Assembly: GCA_005787665.1 (NCBI GenBank)
Contig: SYAB01000359.1
Span: forward strand, 1 to 14,075
Length of the DNA: 14,075 nt
Reading direction: 5' to 3'
Source: Actinomycetota bacterium
GTDB taxonomy: Bacteria; Actinomycetota; Actinomycetes; Mycobacteriales; Mycobacteriaceae
This document shows positions 7,025 to 14,075 of the stretch, in pieces. How positions within the stretch are numbered: position 1 is the stretch's first letter; the number at the start of each line of letters is the position of its first letter. The translations under genes were made by a program, and so were the position numbers. Below the pieces are notes generated by a model that was given only the letters and a program-made list of their open reading frames with translations, was not told the origin of the DNA and ran no database searches.

Positions 7025-7074
7025 GCTTCACCGTAGAAGACCCCGGGTATCCGGAGAGCAGGCCTTGCGGGGCC

Positions 7075-7080
7075 TACTCT
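7075..7080 (+). promoter_or_regulatory. TANNNT -10 hexamer before the small membrane protein
   Basis: TACTCT fits the mycobacterial -10 pattern TANNNT. It ends 7 bases before the ATG at 7088, so transcription could begin at or next to that codon, giving a leaderless message. No good -35 is visible. Confidence 0.45.
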
Positions 7081-7093
7081 GGAGGGGATGGCG

Positions 7094-7432
7094 ATGACTG
7101 GAGATGACGTTGATGACGGAGCCCTCAGCGAGGGCACCGTCAACGATGTGGAAAAGCGTTGGCATGACCCGCAGCAGTTCCGCGCCGCAGTGACCTATGT
7201 CGTGGTGGTGGTGGTCCTTGCGGGCGCCGCGTTCGCCGCAGCCGCGATCTGGGGATCGCTGCTCGCGGCGATCCTGGTGCCCGGGGTGCTGTTCGCCGGC
7301 GGCATCGGCGGACTGCTGCGCACCTATCGGGTGTGGCGCGCCGAGGGGGTGTGGCCGATCTGGCAGGCGGCTGCCTGGTCGCTGCTGCTGCTCGGGTTGT
7401 TCACCCTCGGCGTTCCGTTCTCCGTCGGGTAG
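7094..7432 (+). CDS. Small membrane protein with three predicted helices
   Basis: I do not recognise a named family. The product of 112 residues has an acidic N-terminus of about 30 residues (MTGDDVDDG...), then three hydrophobic segments at roughly residues 32-53, 55-76 and 89-109, with a basic loop (RTYRVWR) between the second and third. There is no signal peptide cleavage site, so it should be an integral inner-membrane protein. The ATG at 7094 is preceded at good spacing by GGAGG (7081-7085). An ATG at 7088 is the alternative; it would suit leaderless initiation from the TACTCT hexamer and adds two residues. The gene lies 19 bases before the CoA-transferase start, which has its own hexamer, so an operon is possible but not required. 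Confidence 0.75.
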   Translation: MTGDDVDDGALSEGTVNDVEKRWHDPQQFRAAVTYVVVVVVLAGAAFAAAAIWGSLLAAILVPGVLFAGGIGGLLRTYRVWRAEGVWPIWQAAAWSLLLLGLFTLGVPFSVG

Positions 7433-7439
7433 TGACGGC

Positions 7440-7445
7440 CATACT
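7440..7445 (+). promoter_or_regulatory. -10-like hexamer before the CoA-transferase gene
   Basis: CATACT differs from TATACT at one base and ends 6 bases before the GTG at 7452. No Shine-Dalgarno sequence lies in between. This is the spacing expected for a leaderless transcript beginning at the GTG. Confidence 0.4.
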
Positions 7446-7451
7446 CATCGG

Positions 7452-8606
7452 GTGAACGCGATCACCGAGCAACCGCTCTCCGGTGTCCGTGTCGTCGAGA
7501 TCTCGAGTTTCGTCGCGGTGCCGCTCGCCGGTATGACCCTGGCCCAACTCGGCGCCGAAGTGTTGCGGGTGGATCCGGCGGGCGGCGGGGCCGACTATCA
7601 CCGCTGGCCGCTGGCCGACAGCGGGGACAGCATCTACTGGGCCGGGCTGAACAAAGGCAAGCGGTCGATGACCGTCGACATGCGTTCACCCCATGACCAG
7701 CAGATGGTGCAAAGGCTCATCGCACACGCGGGCATCCTGATCACCAATGCGACCGGCCGGGAGTGGCATTCCTATCCGACACTGCAGGCGCTGCGGCCCG
7801 ACCTGATCCTGCTCGAGGTTCTCGGTCGCGCCGACGGGTCCACCGGGGTGGACTACACCGTCAACGCCGCCACCGGATTCCCGATGGTCACCGGACCGGC
7901 CGACCACGTCGGCCCGGTCAACCATGTGATGCCGGCCTGGGACGTCAGCTGTGGGTTGTACGCGGCGCTGTCGGTGTTGACGGCGTTGCGTCGGCGCGAG
8001 GCGACCGGCCGGGGCGGCCACATCCGGCTGGCCCTGGACGACGTCGCGCTGGCCACCGCCGGCAATCTCGGGTTCCTGACCGAGGTGATGGTCAACGGCG
8101 AGCAACGGCCCCGGCTCGGTAACGCGATCTTCGGCCAGTACGGGTCCGATTTCACCTCCCGCGACGGTGTCGCCTTCATGGTCGTGGCGCTGACCCCCCG
8201 CCATTTCCGCGATCTGACCGCGCTCACTGGAACCGCGAAAGCCGTTGCCGCAGTGCAGGAGGCGATCGGGGCGGACTTCGACGACGAAGGTCAGCGCTAC
8301 GAACACCGCGATGTGCTCAACGGACTGTTCGCCGCGTGGTTCCGCACCCGAACCGCCGAGGAGGCGGCGTCCGCACTCGCCGCGAGTTCGGTGCTGTGGG
8401 AGCGCTACCAGAGTTTCGCGGAGGTGGCGGCCAGCCCGAGGGTGACCGCCAACCCGATGTTCGCCCGTCTGGACCAACCGCGGGTCGGACCGTATCTGGC
8501 GCCGGGCCTGCCGATGTCGGTCGACGGCGCGCACGCCGCACCGACGGCAGCCCCCATCTTGGGGCAGGACAACGACACCCTGCCGGCCCGATGGCTCGGT
8601 ACATGA
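7452..8606 (+). CDS. CaiB/BaiF family III CoA-transferase
   Basis: This 384-residue protein belongs to the family III CoA-transferases (formyl-CoA transferase, CaiB, alpha-methylacyl-CoA racemase type), which move CoA between carboxylic acids through an aspartyl-CoA intermediate or racemise 2-methylacyl-CoA esters. It opens with the typical LSGVRVVEISSFVAVPLAGMTL and LGAEVLRVDP, then LNKGKRSMTVDM. The catalytic aspartate is D164 in the motif AWDVSCGLYAAL, followed by LRRREATGRGGHI. The length is normal for the family. The GTG at 7452 is chosen because the conserved N-terminus starts just after it and a -10-like hexamer stands 6 bases upstream. The stop overlaps the thioesterase start in ATGA, so the two proteins are probably made together and act on related acyl-CoAs. 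The substrate cannot be read from sequence. Confidence 0.88.
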   Translation: MNAITEQPLSGVRVVEISSFVAVPLAGMTLAQLGAEVLRVDPAGGGADYHRWPLADSGDSIYWAGLNKGKRSMTVDMRSPHDQQMVQRLIAHAGILITNATGREWHSYPTLQALRPDLILLEVLGRADGSTGVDYTVNAATGFPMVTGPADHVGPVNHVMPAWDVSCGLYAALSVLTALRRREATGRGGHIRLALDDVALATAGNLGFLTEVMVNGEQRPRLGNAIFGQYGSDFTSRDGVAFMVVALTPRHFRDLTALTGTAKAVAAVQEAIGADFDDEGQRYEHRDVLNGLFAAWFRTRTAEEAASALAASSVLWERYQSFAEVAASPRVTANPMFARLDQPRVGPYLAPGLPMSVDGAHAAPTAAPILGQDNDTLPARWLGT

Positions 8607-9421
8607 ACCCCGGCGTGCTGGCCGGTCTGCTGACCCTCGCTCCCGCCGGCGCGGACGTGTTCACCGGCGCCGCCAACGGCCCGCTCGGCAAGCGGGCCTA
8701 CGGCGGCCTGCTGGCCGCCCAGTCGCTGGCGGCGGCCTGCCGGACGGTGGGCACCGATCGCGCACCGACCGCACTGCACGTGCAGTTCCTGCGGGGCGGT
8801 GACGCCGGAACGCCCGCGCGCTGTGACGTCGAACGCGTCCACGACGGACGCTCCACCTCATCTCGGCGAGTACTGGCCCGCCAGGACGACCGCCTTCTGG
8901 TCAGCGCCACCGCCCTGTTCGCGGTGCCCGCGCCCGGCCCCGAGCACTCCGATCGCCCCGAGCGCGCCGCCGCCCCCGACGGATTGGCCCGCACCGGACC
9001 TATCGGGCCCGCACCGGCGATTCCGTTGGGCGAGGTGGACATCCGCATCCGAGACAGCGGCGACGGCACGGAGTTCGTCCGCCAGCTGTGGTGGCGAGTC
9101 GATGCCGATCTCCGCGACGATCCGTCGTTGCACGCCTGCATCGCCGTCTACGTCACCGACATTTACGGCGTCGACCCGGTGCTGGCCGTACACGGCCACT
9201 CGATGACCGACCGCAGCCACCATGCGGCCACCACCGACTCCTCGACCTGGTTCCACCGGCGAATCCGGGCCGACGAATGGAACTTGCTGGAATCACGTTC
9301 CCCGGCGGCGGCCACCGGACGCGGCGTGATGACAGCGGGCATGTACGACGTCCACGGGGTTCGTTTGGCGACGATGGTGCACGAGGGTCAGGCCGTCACC
9401 CGGGACGGGAGAAGTTCCTAG
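8603..9421 (+). CDS. TesB-like acyl-CoA thioesterase (double hot-dog)
   Basis: The 272-residue product resembles acyl-CoA thioesterase II, which hydrolyses acyl-CoA to free acid and CoA. The first hot-dog half shows GPLGKRAYGGLLAAQSL and LHVQFLRGG; the second shows DSSTWFHRR, GRGVMTAGMYDVHG and MVHEGQAV. By comparison with E. coli TesB (D204, T228, Q278 from memory) the catalytic candidates are D212, a Ser/Thr in the GRGVMT segment, and Q263. The start at 8603 forms ATGA with the stop of the CoA-transferase; the in-frame ATG at 8591 is less likely. The linker between the halves (about 115-140) is Pro/Ala/Glu-rich. The gene ends in a CTAG shared with the stop of the convergent acyl-CoA dehydrogenase gene, leaving no intergenic space. 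Confidence 0.85.
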   Translation: MNPGVLAGLLTLAPAGADVFTGAANGPLGKRAYGGLLAAQSLAAACRTVGTDRAPTALHVQFLRGGDAGTPARCDVERVHDGRSTSSRRVLARQDDRLLVSATALFAVPAPGPEHSDRPERAAAPDGLARTGPIGPAPAIPLGEVDIRIRDSGDGTEFVRQLWWRVDADLRDDPSLHACIAVYVTDIYGVDPVLAVHGHSMTDRSHHAATTDSSTWFHRRIRADEWNLLESRSPAAATGRGVMTAGMYDVHGVRLATMVHEGQAVTRDGRSS

Positions 9422-10722
9422 AGTTCAGCCACGTCATGCTCGAGCAGCGCCGCCAGCCGGGCCCGGGCTGCCTCCTTGCGGGTCGGCAGGTGCGCCGAGG
9501 GGAACGGGGTGTCCACCGGTTCGTACTCCCGCAGGGTGCGCCGGGCCACCGTGAGCTTGTGCACCTCGGTCGGGCCGTCGGCGATCGCCAGTGATTGCGC
9601 GGCGACCATCATCTTCACGAACGGCATCTCGTCGGAAACCCCGAGCGAGCCGTGCAGTTGCATGGCCCGCTGCACGACGTCGTGCAGCACCGCGGGCATC
9701 GCCACCTTCACCGCGGCGATGTCGCGGCGCACCTTCTGGTAGTCGTGGTAGCGGTCGATCTTCCAGGCGGTCCGCAGCACCAGCAGCCTAAACTGCTCGA
9801 TCTGGATCCAGCTGTCGGCGATCTTCTCACTCGTCATCTGAAAATCGCCCAGCGGTCCGTGACGGGTCTGCCGCGACACCGCGCGCTCACACATCATGTC
9901 GAACGCCTTGCGCGCCAACGCGATCGTGCGCATGGCGTGGTGCACCCGGCCACCGCCGAGTCGGGTCTGGGCGATCGCGAAGGCCTGGCCCTCTCCGCCC
10001 AGCACATGATCGGCGGGGACCCGGACATCGGTGTAGCGGACATAGCCGTGCGAGGCGTGGTCGGGGGATTCCCCCCCGACGCCGACGTTGCGCACGATCT
10101 CGAGGCCCGGCGTCTCGGCCGGGACGATGAACAGCGACATCTTCTGGTGGGTGCGAGCCTCCGGATTCGTCACCGCCATCACGATGAAGAACGAGGCGTA
10201 ACGGGCGTTGGAGGAGAACCACTTCTCGCCGTTGATCACCCAGTCTCCGTCTCCTGAGCCGTCGCGGACCGCCGAGGTGGTGAACAGCCCCGGATCGGAG
10301 CCCCCCTGGAGTTCGGTCATCGAATAGCAGGACGAGATCTCGCCGTCGAGCAGGGGTTGCAGATAGCGCTTCTTCTGGGCCTCGGTGCCGAACAGTGCCA
10401 GGATCTCGGCGTTGCCCGAGTCCGGGGCTTGGGATCCGAAAACCGAAGGGGCCCAGCGGGATCGGCCGACGATCTCGTTGAGCAACGCGAGTTTGACCTG
10501 CCCGTAGCCCTGCCCGCCCAGATCCGGGCTCAGATGTGCCGCCCACAGACCCTGATCGCGGACCTGCTGCTGCAACGGACGCAGCACCGCCATCAGCTGC
10601 GGGTTCTGCTTGTCGTAGGGGTCCAGCGGGGCGAGGTCGAGCGGTTCGAGTTCCTCGCGCATGAACTCGTCGACCCAGTCGAGCTTGCGCTGGTATTCGG
10701 GGTCGGTCTCGAAATCCCACAT
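9418..10722 (-). CDS. Acyl-CoA dehydrogenase (FadE type, ACAD10/11-like)
   Basis: This 434-residue flavoprotein should oxidise an acyl-CoA to the 2,3-enoyl-CoA using FAD. It has the full three-part fold: an N-terminal helical domain (from DPEYQRKLDWVDEF), the central beta domain with the flavin-contact motif CYSMTELQGGSDP and NGEKWFSSNA, and a C-terminal helical domain with LHGSLGVSDEMPF. At the position of the catalytic Glu in short- and medium-chain enzymes (YEGT) it has IADGPTEVH, with D382 in place of Glu. This, and the length, resemble the ACAD10/11 and long-chain-like groups. It lies 17 bases after the alcohol dehydrogenase stop on the same strand, so the two are probably co-transcribed. 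The ATG at 10722 has no good ribosome binding site. Several fadE paralogues are usual in mycobacteria, so I give no number. Confidence 0.9.
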   Translation of the reverse strand: MWDFETDPEYQRKLDWVDEFMREELEPLDLAPLDPYDKQNPQLMAVLRPLQQQVRDQGLWAAHLSPDLGGQGYGQVKLALLNEIVGRSRWAPSVFGSQAPDSGNAEILALFGTEAQKKRYLQPLLDGEISSCYSMTELQGGSDPGLFTTSAVRDGSGDGDWVINGEKWFSSNARYASFFIVMAVTNPEARTHQKMSLFIVPAETPGLEIVRNVGVGGESPDHASHGYVRYTDVRVPADHVLGGEGQAFAIAQTRLGGGRVHHAMRTIALARKAFDMMCERAVSRQTRHGPLGDFQMTSEKIADSWIQIEQFRLLVLRTAWKIDRYHDYQKVRRDIAAVKVAMPAVLHDVVQRAMQLHGSLGVSDEMPFVKMMVAAQSLAIADGPTEVHKLTVARRTLREYEPVDTPFPSAHLPTRKEAARARLAALLEHDVAEL

Positions 10723-10739
10723 GGTGTCAGTCTGTCAGC

Positions 10740-11771
10740 TCAGGGAACCACGACGGCCCGGCCCGTCACCACGCCGTCGTGCAGATCGCGATAGGCCTTG
10801 GGGCCGTCCTCGAGACGGTAGACGGTGTGCTCGGTGGAGACGCGCCCGCTCGCGGCCAGGGCCAGCAATTCGACGAGTTCTCCCCGGCTGCCCCAGTAGG
10901 TGGTGGCGATGCTGACTTCGTAGGGCTGTGTGAAGAACCCCAGCGGTATCTCGCCGCCGCCGATCCCGACGAGGGTGACATCGGCCATCGGGCGGGCCAC
11001 CGCCCGGGCCAGGTTCATCGTCGGGGTGGCCCCGACGAAGTCGATCACGACATCGGCCCCCCGCCCGCCGGTCAGGTCGCGGATCGCGGTGGCGGCGTTG
11101 TCGTCGGACAGCACGGCATGGTCGGCCCCGACTTTGCGGGCCAGTTCCAGCGCCTCCGGCTTGACGTCGACGGCGATCACCCGCGCGGCGGTCGTGGCCC
11201 GGACGATCTGCACTCCGATATGCCCGAGCCCCCCGACCCCGATCAGCACGCAGGTGGCGTCCGGGGTGAGCTTCGGCAAGGAGCGGCGGATGGCGTGATA
11301 GGGGGTCAATCCGGCGTCGGTCAGCGGGGCCGCGGTCACCGGGTCCAGGCCGGCGGGCAGCGCGACGAGGTGACGCTGGTGGGGGACCAGCAGATAATCG
11401 GCCATGCCGCCGTCGAGCCCCAGGCCGCCGCCGCCGATCAGGGAGGGCACTTCGCAGTAGTTCTCCATCCCGACCAGGCAGCGCTGGCATCGCCCGCATC
11501 CCCACGCGCCGTACACCGCCACCGGATCACCCTCGGCGAGTCCGGTCACCCCCTCGCCCATGGTGTGCACCCAGCCGGCCGTCTCATGCCCGAGCGTCAT
11601 GGGCAGCTGCCACACCGCGGAGGCGTCGAGTTCGTAGAGCACGTGCAGATCGGAGTGGCACGCCCCGGCCGCGCCGACCCGGACGACCACCTCACCGGGG
11701 CCGGGTACCGGCTCGGGAATCTCCATCAGTTCGGGTTCGCGCTGGAATCCGACCATCCGCAGTGCCCGCAT
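10740..11771 (-). CDS. Zinc-dependent NAD(P) alcohol dehydrogenase
   Basis: This 343-residue medium-chain dehydrogenase should interconvert alcohols with aldehydes or ketones. Catalytic zinc ligands are visible as C38 in GACHSDLH and H62-E63 in LGHETAG; the structural zinc site is C92, C95, C98 and C106 in the usual C-x2-C-x2-C-x7-C spacing. The Rossmann loop GVGGLGHIG is followed by the strand VIAVDV, whose Asp favours NAD over NADP by family rule. The ATG at 11771 is supported by GAGGAG (11777-11782, minus strand). It is the first gene of a minus-strand pair with the acyl-CoA dehydrogenase and is divergent from the MgtE-N-like gene. Confidence 0.9.
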   Translation of the reverse strand: MRALRMVGFQREPELMEIPEPVPGPGEVVVRVGAAGACHSDLHVLYELDASAVWQLPMTLGHETAGWVHTMGEGVTGLAEGDPVAVYGAWGCGRCQRCLVGMENYCEVPSLIGGGGLGLDGGMADYLLVPHQRHLVALPAGLDPVTAAPLTDAGLTPYHAIRRSLPKLTPDATCVLIGVGGLGHIGVQIVRATTAARVIAVDVKPEALELARKVGADHAVLSDDNAATAIRDLTGGRGADVVIDFVGATPTMNLARAVARPMADVTLVGIGGGEIPLGFFTQPYEVSIATTYWGSRGELVELLALAASGRVSTEHTVYRLEDGPKAYRDLHDGVVTGRAVVVP

Positions 11772-11838
11772 CGCTTCTCCTCACATCGGCCCCACTTGAT
11801 TAGATCGGCCAGGCATCGTCGGCGGGGTGGAATGCGGC
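11772..11838. promoter_or_regulatory. Divergent intergenic region with ribosome binding site for the dehydrogenase
   Basis: These 67 bases separate two divergent genes and must contain starts for both. The minus strand has a clear GAGGAG 5 bases before its ATG. On the plus strand the AT-richest part is ACTTGATTAGATC (about 11794-11806). I see no convincing paired -35 and -10 on either strand. Confidence 0.45.
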
Positions 11839-12687
11839 ATGCTTGCCGACGTGTTGTTGCTCAGCCGGATCACCGGTGTCCGGGTGGTGGCGGCCGACGG
11901 GGCGGTGGTGGGCCGAGTCGCGGATCTGACGGTGCGTCTCGGTGGCGCTGGCCCGCAACTGGTTGATCGGCTACTCATCAGCCGTCACGGCGGGACGGCG
12001 GTACTGCTGTCCTGGGAAGCGGTGGCCAACGTGCACTGCGGCCAGCCGGTGCTGGTCGCGGGCGCCGAAGGGGTGTCGGCCGATCAGTTGTGCGCCGATG
12101 AGATTCGGCTGGCCCGGGATGTGCTTGACACCCAGGTGGTTGATCTGGCGGGGCAACGGCTTGCCCGAGTTGCCGACGTCGTTATGGTCCGCACCGCGGA
12201 TTCGAGACTGGAAGTCTGCGGCGTGGAGGTCGGATTCGGCGGTGTGCTCAGGCGGTTGGGCCTGGGCTGGCTCGTGCCGCGCCCCACCGAGGATGTGGTG
12301 GCCTGGTCGGATCTGCACCTGACTTCCGAGCGCGGACATGCGGTGCAACTGACAGCCCCGCGGGCAGCAGTTCACCGGCTTGACGCCCGGAGCCTGGCGG
12401 CACTGGTCAGCCGGGTGGATACCGATGCGGCCACCGAGATCCTCGCGGTCAAGGAACCTCGCCTGGCTGCCGAGGCGGTGGCCGTGGCATCTCCGGAGGT
12501 GGGTGAGCGGGTGTTGCGTGCGATGCCGCCGCCGTTGTCCGCGCGGATCGTCGCAGCGATGTCCGGTGAGCACGCCCGGCGTTGGCGCATCCGACTCGCC
12601 CGCAGGCCGCGACTGAGGGGCCGGCCGCTGCTGCGGTCCAGGGTGTGGCCGCACCGGCGCCACCTGTTCCGGAACCTGCGAAGGTGA
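11839..12687 (+). CDS. Soluble PRC-barrel plus MgtE-N-like domain protein
   Basis: The 282-residue product has no membrane segment. Residues about 5-75 (LLLSRITGVRVVAADGAVVGRVADL) look like a PRC-barrel, and about 88-145 (DVLDTQVVDLAGQRLARVADV) looks like a second one. Residues about 180-249 (RSLAALVSRVDTDAATEILA... VGERVLRAMPPPLSARIVAAM) resemble the helical N domain of the MgtE magnesium channel, which senses cytosolic Mg2+. The CBS and channel domains of MgtE are absent. The last 33 residues are very Arg-rich. The stop overlaps the GTG of the following transporter gene (GTGA), which suggests a regulatory or accessory subunit for that transporter. ATG 11839 is preferred; GTG 11827 would add four residues, and neither has a strong ribosome binding site. 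The domain calls are from pattern, not a search. Confidence 0.75.
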   Translation: MLADVLLLSRITGVRVVAADGAVVGRVADLTVRLGGAGPQLVDRLLISRHGGTAVLLSWEAVANVHCGQPVLVAGAEGVSADQLCADEIRLARDVLDTQVVDLAGQRLARVADVVMVRTADSRLEVCGVEVGFGGVLRRLGLGWLVPRPTEDVVAWSDLHLTSERGHAVQLTAPRAAVHRLDARSLAALVSRVDTDAATEILAVKEPRLAAEAVAVASPEVGERVLRAMPPPLSARIVAAMSGEHARRWRIRLARRPRLRGRPLLRSRVWPHRRHLFRNLRR

Positions 12688-13919
12688 GGCTTCGATCGGG
12701 AGTGGCTCGATGGTCCGCACTGCTGGCGGTGCTGGGGCCAGGGTTGCTGGCTGGGTTGTCCGACGACGATCCGGCCGGTATCACCACCTACTCGGTGCTG
12801 GGCGCCGATCACGGCTATCAGTTGCTCTGGGTTCTGCTGCTGTCGACGATTGCGCTGGTGGTGTTCCACGGTCTGGCTGCCAGGATGGGTGTGGTCACGG
12901 GCCAGGGGTTGATTGGGCTGGTGCGCCAGCGGTACGGGGTGCGGGTGGGCGGCGCTGTGCTAGCAGCCCTCGTCGTCGCCAACGTCGGTACGACTTGCGC
13001 CGAGTTCGCAGGTATCGCAGCAGGTTTCGAGCTTTTTGGCATCAGTCGCTACGTCAGCGTGCCGTTCGCCGCAGGCGCGGTATCGCTTCTGGTGCTCCGC
13101 GGCAGTTTCCACCGGGTCGAGCGGTTGTTGTTGTTGGTATCGACGGTGTTCCTGGCCTATATCCTCTCGGGATTCCTGGCCCGGCCGGACTGGGTTGCGG
13201 CGCTGCACGGGACTTTCGTCCCGACCATGCCGATGACCGGTGAGGCGATCGCGATCGTGACCGCGACGCTGGGCACCACGCTGGCGCCCTGGGGGCTGTC
13301 ATTCATGCAGTCCTACGCGGTGGACAAGAAACTGCGCACCGAGGATCTGCCGCTGGAACGGGTGGACGTCATTACCGGGGCAGTACTCACTGGCGTGATT
13401 GGGTTCTTCGTTGTGGTGGCGTGTGCGGCAACCTTGCATCGCGACGGGCTGCGCATCACCGATGCGGCTGATGCCGCGGCGGCATTGGAGCCGCTGGCCG
13501 GGGAGGCGGCCGCGACCCTGTTCGGTATCGGGTTGATCGGGGCGTCGTTCCTGGCGGCCTCGATCCTGCCGCTGTCCACGGCTTATTCGGTCTGCGAATA
13601 CGCCGGGGTGGAAGCAGCCCTCGACGACCCGTACTCCGAGGCCCGGACGTTCTATACGACCTACGGGATCGTCACCCTTTTGGGGACGGCAATTGTGCTG
13701 GCGCCGGACGTGCCGCTGGTGATGATTCTGGTGGGAACTCAGGTACTCAACGCGGTCCTGCTCGTTCCGTTGCTGATCGCGATGGTGGGCCTGGCCCGTG
13801 ACGGCGATCTGATGGGGAGTTTCGCCACCGGTCGGGTCGGGACGCTGGTTTACGGTCTGACCACGGCGGCCGTGGTGCTGTGTGTGCTTGCCCTCGGCGC
13901 CACCATGGTGCTGGGCTGA
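12684..13919 (+). CDS. NRAMP-family (SLC11-like) divalent metal transporter, non-canonical motifs
   Basis: This 411-residue membrane protein has about eleven hydrophobic segments and the NRAMP pattern: LGPGLLAGLSDDDPAGITTYS in the first helix, RMGVVTGQGL after the second, and GTTLAPWGLSFMQSYAVDKK (G197 onwards) in the sixth. NRAMP proteins co-transport Mn2+, Fe2+ or related ions with protons. Canonical members have DPGN in helix 1 and A-x-x-MPH in helix 6; here these are DPAG and L-APW, so the metal-binding methionine is not present. That change, and the coupled MgtE-N-like gene, suggest a different ion preference, perhaps Mg2+; this is inference. The GTG at 12684 overlaps the upstream stop as GTGA. 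An in-frame TTG at 12582 would add a low-complexity Ala/Pro segment overlapping the upstream gene and is less likely. Confidence 0.87.
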   Translation: MRLRSGVARWSALLAVLGPGLLAGLSDDDPAGITTYSVLGADHGYQLLWVLLLSTIALVVFHGLAARMGVVTGQGLIGLVRQRYGVRVGGAVLAALVVANVGTTCAEFAGIAAGFELFGISRYVSVPFAAGAVSLLVLRGSFHRVERLLLLVSTVFLAYILSGFLARPDWVAALHGTFVPTMPMTGEAIAIVTATLGTTLAPWGLSFMQSYAVDKKLRTEDLPLERVDVITGAVLTGVIGFFVVVACAATLHRDGLRITDAADAAAALEPLAGEAAATLFGIGLIGASFLAASILPLSTAYSVCEYAGVEAALDDPYSEARTFYTTYGIVTLLGTAIVLAPDVPLVMILVGTQVLNAVLLVPLLIAMVGLARDGDLMGSFATGRVGTLVYGLTTAAVVLCVLALGATMVLG

Positions 13920-13934
13920 GGCGGGCCTCCGCGT

Positions 13935-13940
13935 TATCCT
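13935..13940 (+). promoter_or_regulatory. TANNNT -10 hexamer before the GNAT gene
   Basis: TATCCT fits TANNNT and ends 7 bases before the ATG at 13948, with no Shine-Dalgarno sequence between, as in leaderless mycobacterial transcripts. It lies in the 28-base gap after the transporter stop. Confidence 0.5.
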
Positions 13941-13947
13941 GACCCGA

Positions 13948-14075
13948 ATGTCGATCGATGCGCGGGCCGCCCGCCGGACTGACGTTCCGGCGCTCGCGCA
14001 GGTGATGGGTCGGGCCTTTCACGACGACCCGGTGATCTGCTGGCTGCAGCCCGATTCGGGCAGGCGGCGCGCCGC
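13948..14075 (+). CDS. GNAT-family N-acetyltransferase (3' truncated by window end)
   Basis: The ATG at 13948 opens a frame that runs to the end of the window (42 codons). The product begins MSIDARAARRTDVPALAQVM, then GRAFHDDPVICWLQPDS, which is the usual N-terminal strand and helix of GNAT acetyltransferases with the AFxDDP segment common in actinobacterial members. The acetyl-CoA binding motif lies outside the window, so family membership rests on the N-terminus only and the substrate is unknown. Confidence 0.7.
   Translation, partial: MSIDARAARRTDVPALAQVMGRAFHDDPVICWLQPDSGRRRA

Noticed and set aside
10779..11966. A 395-codon plus-strand frame opposite the alcohol dehydrogenase
   Set aside because: It is antisense to a gene with complete zinc and nucleotide-binding motifs and shows only Gly/His/Arg/Asp-rich composition.
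12582..12683. TTG 12582 as start of the NRAMP-like transporter
   Set aside because: The added residues are low-complexity Ala/Pro encoded inside the upstream gene; the GTG at 12684 gives a standard 4-base overlap and a normal N-terminus.
1..14075. CRISPR arrays, tRNA or rRNA genes
   Set aside because: I saw no short regularly spaced repeats and no cloverleaf or rRNA-like sequence on either strand, and nearly all sequence is accounted for by coding regions.

Overview
The window is strongly GC-rich. It has GTG and ATG starts, many 4-base start/stop overlaps, and several starts placed 6-7 bases after a TANNNT-like hexamer, as in leaderless mycobacterial mRNAs. Together with the gene content (RecB/RecD, FadE-type acyl-CoA dehydrogenase, CaiB-type CoA-transferase, zinc alcohol dehydrogenase) this points to a Mycobacterium or Mycolicibacterium chromosome. 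The assignment is inferred from style and content, because no rRNA or other marker gene is present.

Layout. (1) 1-4267: the 3' part of recB and a complete recD, overlapping by ATGA, forming the end of a recBCD repair operon. (2) 4264-6440: a tandem duplication with a unit of 1080 bases. Each copy carries its own leader and one 312-residue exported protein of a family I cannot name. The mature proteins look like repetitive beta-solenoids. A perfect 12-bp hairpin terminator follows copy 2 only; copy 1 keeps just its left arm. (3) 6534-7024, minus strand: a YfcE/MJ0936-type metallophosphoesterase whose C-terminal strand has been moved out of frame by an apparent one-base deletion. (4) 7094-7432: a small three-helix membrane protein. 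(5) 7452-9421: a family III CoA-transferase and a TesB-like acyl-CoA thioesterase, overlapping by ATGA. (6) 9418-11771, minus strand: a zinc alcohol dehydrogenase followed 17 bases later by an acyl-CoA dehydrogenase. They converge on the thioesterase gene, and both TAG stops lie in the single tetranucleotide CTAG. (7) 11839-13919: a soluble PRC-barrel plus MgtE-N-like protein, coupled by GTGA to an unusual NRAMP-family transporter. (8) 13948 to the end: the start of a GNAT acetyltransferase gene.

How the genes work together. RecB and RecD are subunits of one helicase-nuclease. The CoA-transferase and thioesterase genes form one acyl-CoA module and the alcohol dehydrogenase and acyl-CoA dehydrogenase genes another; a shared lipid or xenobiotic pathway is possible but not shown. 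The MgtE-N-like protein and the NRAMP-like protein look like a sensor and permease pair for a divalent cation, plausibly Mg2+ or Mn2+. The parts least explained by known biology are the tandem solenoid pair, with its centre-diverged, end-conserved pattern, and the metal-transport pair.
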